Assembly: GCA_014763715.1 (NCBI GenBank)
Contig: JACXUV010000010.1
Coordinates: 1 to 64,000 of the forward strand
Direction: 5' to 3'
Source: Rhodobacterales bacterium
Lineage (GTDB): Bacteria; Pseudomonadota; Alphaproteobacteria; Caulobacterales; Hyphomonadaceae
DNA: 64,000 bases
A program made the translations under genes and the position numbers. Shown piece after piece: positions 38,246 through 47,643 of this stretch. The notes under the pieces were generated by a model, which was not told the DNA's origin, searched no databases, and saw nothing but the letters and a program-made list of their open reading frames with translations. Numbering within the stretch: position 1 is the first letter of the stretch; every line of letters begins with the position of its first letter.

Positions 38246-41200
38246 ATGTCAAAGCGATCCGCTGTTCCGGAAATGCCTCCCGAAGAAATCCGCCGAATTC
38301 GAATGGATTTAGGGCTTTCGCAGGTGGAAGCTGGCGAGCTTCTGGGTGGTGGGCCAAGGGCTTTCTCGAAGTACGAGTCTGGTGCAATCCGACCAACGGC
38401 AGGTATCGTCGCATTGTTGTCCGTGTTGGATAGCAATCCGCGAGCGATAGAGACTCTTACTGGGCGCCCAACTTCGCCAATCGCTTCTCAAGATCTAAAG
38501 CCCTTCGAGGTGTCCGCAGCGCATATTTCTGCGCTCGGGCCGAGAAAGTTTGTGGCGCTGATTTCAAGATCCCTGAATGCAGAGGCCCTGACAGCGGACC
38601 TCCCCAGATCGGGTCTTCATATCGGTTCGAACATTACGATGCCTGATGGTGGCGAGGATGGGCGCTTCGAATGGAGTGGGGCACTTCAGAGAACGGAATT
38701 CTTACCTCGCCAGAAATGCGTGTTCCAAATGAAGGCGACCACCGTATCACCTGCTCAAGCTGCAAATGAGATCGGTAGCGTCGAGCGCGGTCCAAAGCCA
38801 ATGGTCCAAGAGGCTCTGGCGAGCAACGGCGTATTCATTATAGCGTGCAACCAACCGTACACAAAGCAACAGATCAAGGACCGAACGAAAGCTATGCGCG
38901 AGCGGGCGGCTCGGCTCGGCATCCCTATTTCCGACGATCAGGTGGAATTTTGGGATGCCGACCGGCTGGCGTTATGGGTAAATGCGCGGCCCAGCGTGGC
39001 GGTTTGGCTTTTAGGGCAGACGCAGCCTGGCTTAACCGGCCCATTTCGGGATTGGAGTCATTCGGTCGCGCGTACGGAACACGAAAGCTCTGATTGGGTA
39101 GAAGACCCCCGCTTCGAAAACTTCAGGCAGGCGTTACGAGAATCTGTCAACGAGCCCAAGCGAGTGTGCCGAGTACTAGGGCAGTCAGGTGTTGGTAAAA
39201 GTCGGTTGACGCTCGAGTCCCTCGGGCCTTTGGATGACCAGTTCGGGGCTTCGGCGCGGATTAGCGACCTCGTGTTGTTTGCTAGCTTGTCTGAAAGCGA
39301 CTCGGTTGCCATTAAAAACGCGCTTCAGGTTCTTGTCGATAGTCGAACGCGCGCCATCGTTGTCGTCGATGAATGTGATTTAGAGCTGCACAATGACTTG
39401 GAGAGTATTGTTGGCCGATCGACGAGTCGCATTTCACTTGTCACTATAGACAATCACTATACTGAGGAGGAAAAATCTTACGCGGGGCGGATATTCTTGG
39501 GCACCGCACCGGAGTCCGTTGTCGAGGGCATTCTAATGTCCCGTCTCTCTGCGCTCTCCGATGAAGACCGGCGTCGTTTGATAAGGTTTTCCGGTGGATT
39601 TCCGAGGGTCGCTCATCTGCTTTGCGATGCTTGGCTCAATGATATTCCGATCGCGGCTGCCAGTGATGATAGCTTGATCGACAAGATCTTGTTGGGGCGT
39701 AGTTCGACGTCGCCGGATCGCTTGAGAGCGGCTGCTAAATTGATCAGCGTTTTTGGTCTTCTTGGGTGCAGCGACGAGCTGACCCAAGACCTGAGCGACG
39801 TTGAACATTTGAGTTCGCTGCCTGTTCCGGATATCCGCATTGGGCTGACAGACCTGATGCGCAGGGATGTGGTGCAAATGAAGGGGCGTCTAGCCACTCT
39901 CCAGCCAAAGCCGGTGGCAATGGCTGTGGCCGCATTGCAATGGCAAGAATGGGAGCCTGCCGTTTGGGAGGAGGTGCTCGTCGGCGCGCTGCCGTTGCAT
40001 TTGCGCCTGCGCGCTGCCAAGCAGTTGGCTCTGCTCAATACTCGCAAATTCGCCTCTAGGGTCACCCGGCACATCTGTAGATTTGGCGGGCCGCTGGATT
40101 CAGTTGAGGGGCTGTCCAGAAAGGGGAACTCTGAGGTTCTTTCGGCTCTCGCCGAAATAGACGCTGAAGTGGTTTCCGACCTATTGCAAAGAGTCATAGA
40201 CCCTCTTGAAACGGATGAAATTCTGCAGATCTCAGGTGATGCACGTAGGCACTTGGTTTGGGCGTTAGAAAAGATTGCTTTCGTCGGGCAAACGTTTGAG
40301 GTCGGGGCAGAGTTGCTGCTCAGGTTTGCGATGGCTGAGAATGAGTCCATCAGCAACAACGCAACGGGACAGTTTAGAGCACTGTTTCCCGGTCTGCTTG
40401 CCGACACAGAGGCGGGGCCGGAAATGCGGCTGAGGTTTCTGGATGGAGAGATAGCGCGCAATAGCCCGGAGAGGTTGAAGATCGCAGTTGAGGCCCTTCT
40501 GGCTGGAGCTCAGACCGATCACTTCAGCCGCATGGTGGGGTCTGAGAGCCACGGTAGCCGGCCAGCGCTCCAGCCTTGGCAGCCGAAGACTTGGGATGAG
40601 GTCTGGGACTACGTGAGGGGTTGCGCCGATAGGCTCGTGGAGTTGGCGCGCCGCGCAGATGAAATAGGAGTCATCGCAAAAAAGGGGATCGCGCATCAGA
40701 TAAGGGGCTACGTTGGAAAAGGCTTGATTGACGACGTAGAGCGCTGGATACGAACGGCTCGGGCTGATGGCGAGTACTGGCCAGAAGCTATCGAATCACT
40801 TGGCGATATTCTCCAGTATGATGCCGAGGGAATGGAGGAGGGTGAGGTCGAACGCATACGGTCGTTGATGCGTGAACTTGCGCCAAGCTCTATTTCCGAT
40901 CGGCTCAGATTCGTTGTTACAGAGATGCCTTGGGATTATCCGTGTGATGAGCACCTAGAGTATGAGGAGAGGGGGCGCCGTCAAGCGCAAGCCCTAAAAG
41001 AGCTGGCTGGAGAGCTCCTTGGCCACAGGGAGGCGCTGCGTGCGCATCTTCCTGCGCTGTCGTCTGGCGATCAGCGGCAATCAACGCAGTTTGGGCATTT
41101 TCTTATCGAGGGTGCTTCGGACCCAGAGGAGCTACTGAGGGATATTGAGCTGGCGTATCTTGCGGTTCCCGAGAACCAGCGAAACCATGGCCTATTGTCG

Positions 41201-42286
41201 GGCGCTGTCTCAGCGATGAAGACCATCAATCGAGGCGTTCATGACGACTTTAAGCGCCGCGCTTCCTGTTCCCTGGCTCTCGCAAAGACGCTGCCCTTCA
41301 CCTGCTTAAGGTCCGGCATAGAAGACGAAGATATTCAGCTAGTGATCGCGGCAATCGAGAATGTTGGGCTACCAGCGGGTTACCTGCAGAATTGGATGCT
41401 GGGTGGAGAGCTATCAAAGCGCGCGCCCCAGGTGGTCGAGCCCTTGTTTAGAAGTCTTATCGAACTGGGAGGTGAATACTACATCGCCTGTATTGATATT
41501 CTCGGTATGTATGTGCACCAGCGCCGTGAACTGCTGAACGAGTTTCGGCCTCTGATTATTCTTGCTGCCGAAAATCTTCATCACTTTGGCGAGCGACATC
41601 AGCATCGAACTGAAGCTCACCATTTTCAAGAAATTGCGCTTTGGCTTTTGGACAAAGGCGAGGCTGATGCGGACGCTTGTCAGTTGGCAACTATATTCGC
41701 CCAGCGGCTGTCGGAAGACCCCGACGGAGCTGGAATTCAAGTTATCAAGAAACTGCTGCGAAAGCTCCTCGAGAAGTTTCCGCTCATCGTTTGGCCTTAC
41801 TTGGGGCAAGCTATCTCGGGCAGTCCCAGCAAGAGCTGGCGACTGCGGGAGGCACTCAGTGATCGGCATTCTTTCGGCCGTGACCAAAGCCCGGCAATAC
41901 TGAGTATTCCAGAAGAGTATCTTTTCGCTTGGTGTGGCGCGAATGAGGATACGGCCCCTGCATTCTTGGCTTCCGTGCTTCCTGTTCTTACGACCCGGGA
42001 CACCACTGCGGCGAGCAGGGATCTGCATCCGTGGATGAGACGGCTGATAGATCGATACGGAAGTCGAAAGGATGTTCAGAGCGCAATCTCCGGCAATATG
42101 CACACGTTCGGATGGACGGGTTCGCTTACCACCTACTATGCTTTGTATCAGGCTCCCTTTGAAAGCTTGAAGGATTCGCCTGATCCTGAGATTCGAAAAT
42201 GGGCAAAACGGACTTTAGCGAGCCTTCAACGAGATATAGATCGCGAAGCGACACGCGATGATGAAGAGAATGCGCACTGGGAGTAA
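38246..42286 (+). CDS. MqsA-type HTH - PD-(D/E)XK-like nuclease - STAND-like NTPase fusion
   Basis: A 1346-residue protein. Residues 11-50 (SQVEAGELLGGGPRAFSKYE) are an HTH as in MqsA antitoxins. About 120-260 look like a restriction-nuclease fold with PDGGEDGR and FQMKAT (Asp ... Gln-x-Lys). Walker A LGQSGVGKS is at 312-319 and Walker B VVVDECD near 372-378. The remaining 900 residues are helical, repeat-like and could be a sensor. ATG 38246 is chosen because it follows the promoter. The layout recalls antiviral STAND (Avs) proteins, but the HTH fusion is unusual; defence function is inference. Codons are more AT-rich than the chromosome (many TTA, ATA, AGA). Confidence 0.75.
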   Translation: MSKRSAVPEMPPEEIRRIRMDLGLSQVEAGELLGGGPRAFSKYESGAIRPTAGIVALLSVLDSNPRAIETLTGRPTSPIASQDLKPFEVSAAHISALGPRKFVALISRSLNAEALTADLPRSGLHIGSNITMPDGGEDGRFEWSGALQRTEFLPRQKCVFQMKATTVSPAQAANEIGSVERGPKPMVQEALASNGVFIIACNQPYTKQQIKDRTKAMRERAARLGIPISDDQVEFWDADRLALWVNARPSVAVWLLGQTQPGLTGPFRDWSHSVARTEHESSDWVEDPRFENFRQALRESVNEPKRVCRVLGQSGVGKSRLTLESLGPLDDQFGASARISDLVLFASLSESDSVAIKNALQVLVDSRTRAIVVVDECDLELHNDLESIVGRSTSRISLVTIDNHYTEEEKSYAGRIFLGTAPESVVEGILMSRLSALSDEDRRRLIRFSGGFPRVAHLLCDAWLNDIPIAAASDDSLIDKILLGRSSTSPDRLRAAAKLISVFGLLGCSDELTQDLSDVEHLSSLPVPDIRIGLTDLMRRDVVQMKGRLATLQPKPVAMAVAALQWQEWEPAVWEEVLVGALPLHLRLRAAKQLALLNTRKFASRVTRHICRFGGPLDSVEGLSRKGNSEVLSALAEIDAEVVSDLLQRVIDPLETDEILQISGDARRHLVWALEKIAFVGQTFEVGAELLLRFAMAENESISNNATGQFRALFPGLLADTEAGPEMRLRFLDGEIARNSPERLKIAVEALLAGAQTDHFSRMVGSESHGSRPALQPWQPKTWDEVWDYVRGCADRLVELARRADEIGVIAKKGIAHQIRGYVGKGLIDDVERWIRTARADGEYWPEAIESLGDILQYDAEGMEEGEVERIRSLMRELAPSSISDRLRFVVTEMPWDYPCDEHLEYEERGRRQAQALKELAGELLGHREALRAHLPALSSGDQRQSTQFGHFLIEGASDPEELLRDIELAYLAVPENQRNHGLLSGAVSAMKTINRGVHDDFKRRASCSLALAKTLPFTCLRSGIEDEDIQLVIAAIENVGLPAGYLQNWMLGGELSKRAPQVVEPLFRSLIELGGEYYIACIDILGMYVHQRRELLNEFRPLIILAAENLHHFGERHQHRTEAHHFQEIALWLLDKGEADADACQLATIFAQRLSEDPDGAGIQVIKKLLRKLLEKFPLIVWPYLGQAISGSPSKSWRLREALSDRHSFGRDQSPAILSIPEEYLFAWCGANEDTAPAFLASVLPVLTTRDTTAASRDLHPWMRRLIDRYGSRKDVQSAISGNMHTFGWTGSLTTYYALYQAPFESLKDSPDPEIRKWAKRTLASLQRDIDREATRDDEENAHWE

Positions 42287-42447
42287 AAGGCGCGGTCATT
42301 CTCGACGCCGTGTCCATACGGAAGGGACACCCTAGTTGAGTTACTTGCGACATTCTCTGCATATCTTTTCATCTCTGCGAGACGGCGCGCCGCTCATTTA
42401 TTGGCCACCTAACTAAGCTGCCTTCCGATTTGCGCGTGTGGCACTTC

Positions 42448-42678
42448 CTATTTCTTTCGCAACCTGACGCCAGGAGCATCTCCGTTTGTGAACTCCACTC
42501 CAGCATCGGCAAATGCGACTGTAATTGAGTTCAGTGTGGAAACTCTTGTGGCGGCCAGGGTATCTGGCATGCTTTCCAGACGTTTGATGGTTTCAACCGA
42601 CAGATCAGCCCTGAGGGCAAGCTCGGACTGGCTCCAGTCAAGCATTGCTCGGGCAGCTCGTAATTGCGCTGAGGTCAT
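42448..42678 (-). CDS. XRE-family transcriptional regulator
   Basis: A 76-residue helix-turn-helix protein: RAARAMLDWSQSELALRADLSVETIKRLE is a canonical XRE fold. A dyad (GCACTTT motifs) lies directly upstream, between it and the divergent 42840 gene, so it probably represses itself and its neighbour. Confidence 0.85.
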   Translation of the reverse strand: MTSAQLRAARAMLDWSQSELALRADLSVETIKRLESMPDTLAATRVSTLNSITVAFADAGVEFTNGDAPGVRLRKK

Positions 42679-42755
42679 AATTGCACTTTTTGTGTATTAA
42701 GTTCCACTTTTAGGTTGACACTCTCCGGGTGTTTTATTATCCAGAAAGTGCAATT
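42679..42755. promoter_or_regulatory. Divergent operator region with GCACTTT dyad
   Basis: AATTGCACTTT (42679-42689) and its perfect complement AAAGTGCAATT (42745-42755) flank a TTGACA (42715-42720). A further CCACTTTT lies between (from 42704). This is the expected binding pattern for the XRE protein encoded next to it. Confidence 0.6.
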
Positions 42756-42839
42756 TCATGGGTAACAGATATCGGACGGGCAGACTACCTTCTGCACGAG
42801 CCGGGACCGATGACACCTGCGCTGATCGAGGAGTAAGCT

Positions 42840-43145
42840 ATGGGAAAGAAGCCCCGGGAAAACTCGATTGATAAACCCGAGACCATTAAAACGCTTGGGG
42901 ACGTGAGCTCGGACGCAGAACGCGCCCTCACGGACTTGGATGGCGCGCTGACAGCGGTAAGAGCAATTGTCGACCTGACACTTGTCGATGGGGGCGCCAG
43001 GGAAGGGCCTGTTCTCCATAAAAGGCTTAATGCCCTGGATTTCTTGCTGCGGCAGGCGGGCTGTGCAGAGGGCACCCTCTGGGTGACCGTGGATCAAATG
43101 AGCACGGCACTCGATGAGCACGCACCAGCGCCTTTTGGAGGTTGA
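42840..43145 (+). CDS. Hypothetical protein next to XRE regulator
   Basis: A 101-residue, mainly helical protein with a start supported by GAGGAG 7 bases upstream. Segments include SSDAERALTDLDGALTAVRAIV and GPVLHKRLNALDFLLRQAG. No family is recognised. Its divergent position from the XRE gene and shared operator sites suggest the two are linked, and it precedes the MORC-type operon by 200 bases. Confidence 0.65.
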   Translation: MGKKPRENSIDKPETIKTLGDVSSDAERALTDLDGALTAVRAIVDLTLVDGGAREGPVLHKRLNALDFLLRQAGCAEGTLWVTVDQMSTALDEHAPAPFGG

Positions 43146-43345
43146 GCGCGGCAAATGCCCAAGTGGGCTACTCCGTAGCTTAGCACTTGGAACGATGCAT
43201 ACTCATCGCTAACAAATGCGAGCACCGCTCCGGGCGATGGGGCAATGGTGTTCTCGAAGCATTTCCGCCACGTTGCGGGCTCACGATTCAAGGTTGAACC
43301 TCTTCGCAAAGCGGATTTGGATGCGATCAATCCAGATTCCTGTGA

Positions 43346-44839
43346 AAGGCGACCAAGATCAGACAGAAAAGACTGCCCCCTCGTGCCGCCTCGCTGATCG
43401 AGTCGCTCAGGGATCTCGGATACTCTCTCGAGACGGCCATCGCGGACATCATAGACAACAGTATTTCGGCCGCCGCGACCCACGTGGACATCTGGTGCGC
43501 GGTGGATGTCGAGCCGCTGGCGCTGGCTGTTGTCGACGATGGTCATGGGATGACCGAGGATGAGCTGATTGCCGCCATGCGTCCGGGCTCAACGAGTCCG
43601 ATGGAAACGCGCGACGCCGGGGACCTTGGACGGTTCGGCCTCGGCCTGAAGACAGCATCGTTCTCCCAAGGGCGCCGGCTGACGGTCGTGACGCGCAAGG
43701 ATGGTACAACAAGCGCCGCAATATGGGATCTCGACGAACTGGCCGAGCAGGACGACTGGGTCCTCTCGCTGCCGGAGCCCGACGATATCCGGCACCTGCC
43801 CTGGCTGGAAATGCTTGGTGAAACCGGGACCCTGGTACTCCTCGAAAAGCTGGACCGTCTTGCCGAGGATACCGATGGCGAAGCCCGGTCCGATCTGCTG
43901 AGTGCAAAGCTGGTCGGGCTCCAGCGACACCTGTCCCTTGTCTTTCATCGGTTCATCGATGGCGACACAGCGGACCGAAGAAAGCTCAAGCTGCGCGTGA
44001 ACGGGATCGCCGTAGAGGCATTCGATCCCTTCTGCAGAGGGCAGGCCGCAACGCAGGAATTGCCGGTCGAACGCATGTCCATAGGAGGGGAGACGATCGA
44101 GATCCGCCCCTACATCCTGCCACACCATTCCAAGCTCTCGCCTCAGACGTGGCGGTACTACAAGGACAGAAGCGATTTTCTCTCGAACCAGGGGGCGTAT
44201 GTCTATCGGAACGGGCGGCTGATGGCATGGGGTGACTGGTTCCGGATGATCCCGAAAGGTGAAGCCACGAAACTGGCGCGCGTCCGCATCGACTTTCCTT
44301 CCGCCCTGGACGCCCTGTGGACGATCGACATCAAGAAGTCGCGCGCTCATCCACCCCCAGCCGTTCGCGCCAGATTCAAGAGGATCATCGAGAGGATCGC
44401 TGGCAGAAGCGTGCGGGTCCACCGGGGAAGGGGAGAGCGTATGCTCCAGGCGGATGCATCCCCGGTCTGGATACGCACCGTGGGGCGTGACGGGATTATC
44501 TCCTATGCGCCAGATTTCGATCATCCCCTTCTGCAAGCAGCGATCGCAGGCGCGGATCCGGAGAATGAGGGCGCAGTACGCGCTGCATTGTCAGCGCTTG
44601 GGGCCGCTCTGCCCGTCGACGCCCTCTATGCGGACTTCGCCGACGATCCGAAGCGGGTGTCCCTGACGCCCGACAGCGCCGACAAGCAACGTGAAGTTAT
44701 CGCCGAGCTGAAATCGGTGCTCGATCCAGACAGCGAAATGGAGCCGCGGGAATTCGCCAGACTTGTCCTGTCGACTGGACTCGCAGGCCGAAATATCGAA
44801 GTGATCGAGGCCGTCGCCCTTGAGTTGTATGCGGCCTGA
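43346..44839 (+). CDS. MORC/HSP90-like GHKL ATPase of a restriction-modification system; 5' end uncertain
   Basis: About 497 residues. GHKL motifs: ATIADIIDNS-type N box (here AIADIIDNSIS, residues 31-41), DDGHGM (64-69) and GRFGLGLKTAS (95-105). No ATG, GTG or TTG lies in frame between the stop at 43343 and GTG 43484, and starting at 43484 would remove the N box. Either initiation is at ATC 43358, with AAAGG 8 bases before, or an extra A in the AAA at 43345-43347 has shifted a gene that began at GTG 43342. MORC-like ATPases of this type are known in restriction-modification operons. It leads the operon with Z1, PD-(D/E)XK and AIPR genes. Confidence 0.8.
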   Translation, partial: KATKIRQKRLPPRAASLIESLRDLGYSLETAIADIIDNSISAAATHVDIWCAVDVEPLALAVVDDGHGMTEDELIAAMRPGSTSPMETRDAGDLGRFGLGLKTASFSQGRRLTVVTRKDGTTSAAIWDLDELAEQDDWVLSLPEPDDIRHLPWLEMLGETGTLVLLEKLDRLAEDTDGEARSDLLSAKLVGLQRHLSLVFHRFIDGDTADRRKLKLRVNGIAVEAFDPFCRGQAATQELPVERMSIGGETIEIRPYILPHHSKLSPQTWRYYKDRSDFLSNQGAYVYRNGRLMAWGDWFRMIPKGEATKLARVRIDFPSALDALWTIDIKKSRAHPPPAVRARFKRIIERIAGRSVRVHRGRGERMLQADASPVWIRTVGRDGIISYAPDFDHPLLQAAIAGADPENEGAVRAALSALGAALPVDALYADFADDPKRVSLTPDSADKQREVIAELKSVLDPDSEMEPREFARLVLSTGLAGRNIEVIEAVALELYAA

Positions 44840-44853
44840 GCAGGAGTTGGATC

Positions 44854-47643
44854 ATGTTCGATGATGGTGAAGCGCAACAGGTGCTCAGAACGCTTGTGGG
44901 CAGGTATGGAAGTCAGCCGGAAGCGCCAACTGTCGAGGAGCTTGAAAGGACTGCCAGGGGACTGGCAGATCTTCTCGGTTTCAACGTGGATATCAAGTCC
45001 ATCGTCCTCCAGGCCCGGGAGCAGATATCGCATCGAATGGGCGAAGGCGTCTCTCTCGTCGGACCGGATGCTGCGCATGACCCCAACTGGTTGTCGCATC
45101 GGTCGATCGAATGGAAATACTCCGATGCCTATCTGGAGTTTCTCCGGGAGGACGGATGGTCTCCGAGAATTGCCGACACCCTCGGGGGCGTAACCCGACG
45201 CCTTGTCGGTTACCTTCAGGATCCGGATGTCGAAGGCAGCTGGGATCGCAGAGGGCTTGTCATTGGTCACGTGCAGTCCGGCAAGACGGCCAACTATCTG
45301 GGACTGGTCGCTCGCGCCGCCGACGCGGGCTACAAGTTCATCGTGGTGGTTGCCGGGATTCACAACAATCTGCGGCGTCAGACGCAGGAGCGCGTGGACG
45401 AAGGGTTCGTCGGAGAGGTCAGTGACCCCGCACGAAAGGAAAAGCTCAAGGCACAGACTGGCACCTCGAAGATCGGCGTGGGCCTGGTCGATCCCGACCA
45501 CCGGCGCCCGGTTTCGCTGACGTCTACCGCCGATGATTTCAAGAAGGCTGTTGCCACCTCCCTGCGCAGCGGGCTCGAGGACTGGAGCAAGCCAGTCATC
45601 GTCGTGATCAAGAAGAACCGTTCGACGCTGAAGGCCCTGAACGACTGGCTCGTGGACTTCAATCGGGACCCGGGACAGAAGCAGATTGCCAATATTCCAA
45701 TGCTGTTCATCGATGACGAGGCTGACAATGCGTCGATAAACACGAACAAGCCCGAACTGAAGCCGACGACAACCAACAGGCTCATTCGCAATCTGCTCGG
45801 ACTGTTCCGGAAGAGCTGCTATGTCGGTTATACGGCAACGCCTTTTGCGAACATCTTCATCAACCCGGAGGCCTATGACGAGGAGTCCCGCAAGGATCTC
45901 TTTCCGGAGCACTTCATCCACTGCCTCGATGCGCCGGACAATTATTTCGGAGCGGAGCGCCTGTTTCTGGATGATGGTTCGAAGGCCCGCCACATCAAGG
46001 CCATTGAGGACTGTGAGCAGATCATTCCTCTCAAGCATGCGAAGACGCACGAATTTTCCGAACTGCCAAAGTCGCTGAAGGAGGCCATTCGATCCTTCCT
46101 GCTGGTTCGCGCCATTCGAACGGCTCGGGGCCAGCAGAAGAAACACTGCTCGATGCTGATCAATGTCTCGCGTTTCGTGGATGTACAGCGCGAAGTCGAC
46201 CGGCAAGTCACGGAATATCTGGAGGAGCTGCGCAACGCGATTCTCGCCTGTGCGGGCATGCCCGAGGAGATCGCGGACAGGAACGCTCATCTGGTCGCGA
46301 TCAGATCGACATTCGAAATGCTGAAGTTCAACGAGGCCGGACTCGACTGGAAGGAGGTTCTGACCTTCCTGCCCGATGCCAGCCGCTCGGTCGTGACGGC
46401 GGTCGTCAACAGCAAGTCTCCTGATGGCTTGAACTATGCGGAATTCTCCGATCGTGGCGAGGCGCTCAACGTGATTGCCATTGGCGGCCTCAGCCTTTCT
46501 CGAGGTCTTACCATCGAGGGGCTGACGATCAGCTACATGTATCGAAACACGAAGATGTACGACACGCTGCTGCAGATGGGGAGGTGGTTCGGTTATCGCC
46601 CCGGCTACGAGGATCTGTGCCGCGTCTGGCTGGCGCCGGATTCTATCGGTTGGTACACGCACATTTCGGAAGCTTCCGAGGAGTTACGTGATCGCATCAA
46701 GGAAATGAACCGGGTGAATGCAACTCCCCGCACCTTCGGGTTGATGGTGGAATCCCACCCGGACAGTCTGACAGTTACCGCCATGAACAAGATGCGCGCC
46801 GCCGAAACACGAACCGTCAGCGTCAGCTATGATGGCAAGCTCGTCGAGACATATGTTCTGTCCAGGGAAGCAAGACCGCACGAGAAAAACAGGGCGCTGT
46901 TCGAAAGACTTCATTCCCTGCTTGTCGACGAGCATGCCGACCAGCTGGTCAGGGGAGGTGAGCGACCGGCATCTCGGGTCTGGCGCGGAGTTCCGGCCGA
47001 CGTGGTCAATGATTTCCTCGCAGATTTTCGGGTGCATGCCCACAGTGCCGAGAGGCTGATGAGTGCCCGCAAGTATCTTTCCCTCATCAAGGAACGCTTT
47101 CCGGTATGGGACATCGCCTTTGTCTCCTTGATCAATGCGGGAGGAAAGAGCGATTCCACCAGCTTTGGTGACTTCCACATGGTCCACCAGTCACGAAATG
47201 CGGGAACGAGCGAGAACAGGCTCAAGGAAATCGAAGGCGGTCTCTTCATCACCAACAATCAACGCGTCGCCGGCACAGGTGACGAGAGCGCCGGCCTGAA
47301 GTCGGAGGAGATGGATGCCGCAATGAAGGTCGCCGCCTCCCGTGATCGAGAAAAATGGACCGACAGGGATACCCGTCATTTCAGTGTCAGAGGCGCGCCG
47401 CTGCTTATGCTTCACCTGATCGACCTCGAGAATCCGCTGGTGGAGTCCGATGAAAGCAAGCTCCTCAAGGGCGCTCCTGCCATCGGTCTGAGCTTTCCAG
47501 CGACCGGAGACTTCTCCACGGTCGAGTATGTTCTGAACCAGGTGATGATCAGGCAGCTGGAAAGCGAACAGTTCGATGCTGCCGACGATGAGGACGATTA
47601 CGATCGGGATGATGCAGCGATCGACTCGGGGGAGGCGACATGA
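44854..47643 (+). CDS. Z1 domain-containing helicase-like protein
   Basis: A 929-residue protein. Walker A is GHVQSGKTANY (138-148), Walker B MLFIDDEADN, and later SRGLTIEGLTISYMYRNTKMYD and QMGRWFGYRPGYEDLCRVW are Z1-domain marks. It is a superfamily II-type motor expected to move or remodel DNA in the restriction system. AGGAG lies before its ATG, 14 bases after the GHKL stop. Its end overlaps the next start by 4 bases. Confidence 0.9.
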   Translation: MFDDGEAQQVLRTLVGRYGSQPEAPTVEELERTARGLADLLGFNVDIKSIVLQAREQISHRMGEGVSLVGPDAAHDPNWLSHRSIEWKYSDAYLEFLREDGWSPRIADTLGGVTRRLVGYLQDPDVEGSWDRRGLVIGHVQSGKTANYLGLVARAADAGYKFIVVVAGIHNNLRRQTQERVDEGFVGEVSDPARKEKLKAQTGTSKIGVGLVDPDHRRPVSLTSTADDFKKAVATSLRSGLEDWSKPVIVVIKKNRSTLKALNDWLVDFNRDPGQKQIANIPMLFIDDEADNASINTNKPELKPTTTNRLIRNLLGLFRKSCYVGYTATPFANIFINPEAYDEESRKDLFPEHFIHCLDAPDNYFGAERLFLDDGSKARHIKAIEDCEQIIPLKHAKTHEFSELPKSLKEAIRSFLLVRAIRTARGQQKKHCSMLINVSRFVDVQREVDRQVTEYLEELRNAILACAGMPEEIADRNAHLVAIRSTFEMLKFNEAGLDWKEVLTFLPDASRSVVTAVVNSKSPDGLNYAEFSDRGEALNVIAIGGLSLSRGLTIEGLTISYMYRNTKMYDTLLQMGRWFGYRPGYEDLCRVWLAPDSIGWYTHISEASEELRDRIKEMNRVNATPRTFGLMVESHPDSLTVTAMNKMRAAETRTVSVSYDGKLVETYVLSREARPHEKNRALFERLHSLLVDEHADQLVRGGERPASRVWRGVPADVVNDFLADFRVHAHSAERLMSARKYLSLIKERFPVWDIAFVSLINAGGKSDSTSFGDFHMVHQSRNAGTSENRLKEIEGGLFITNNQRVAGTGDESAGLKSEEMDAAMKVAASRDREKWTDRDTRHFSVRGAPLLMLHLIDLENPLVESDESKLLKGAPAIGLSFPATGDFSTVEYVLNQVMIRQLESEQFDAADDEDDYDRDDAAIDSGEAT

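Noticed and set aside
43216..43563. Open frame overlapping the start of the MORC-type ATPase
   Set aside because: It covers the N-box DNA in another phase and becomes Arg/Gly-rich; the GHKL frame explains the region.
44626..46662. Long antisense frame (678 residues) opposite the Z1 gene
   Set aside because: A shadow of codon bias; the Z1 frame has clear motifs and the antisense has none.
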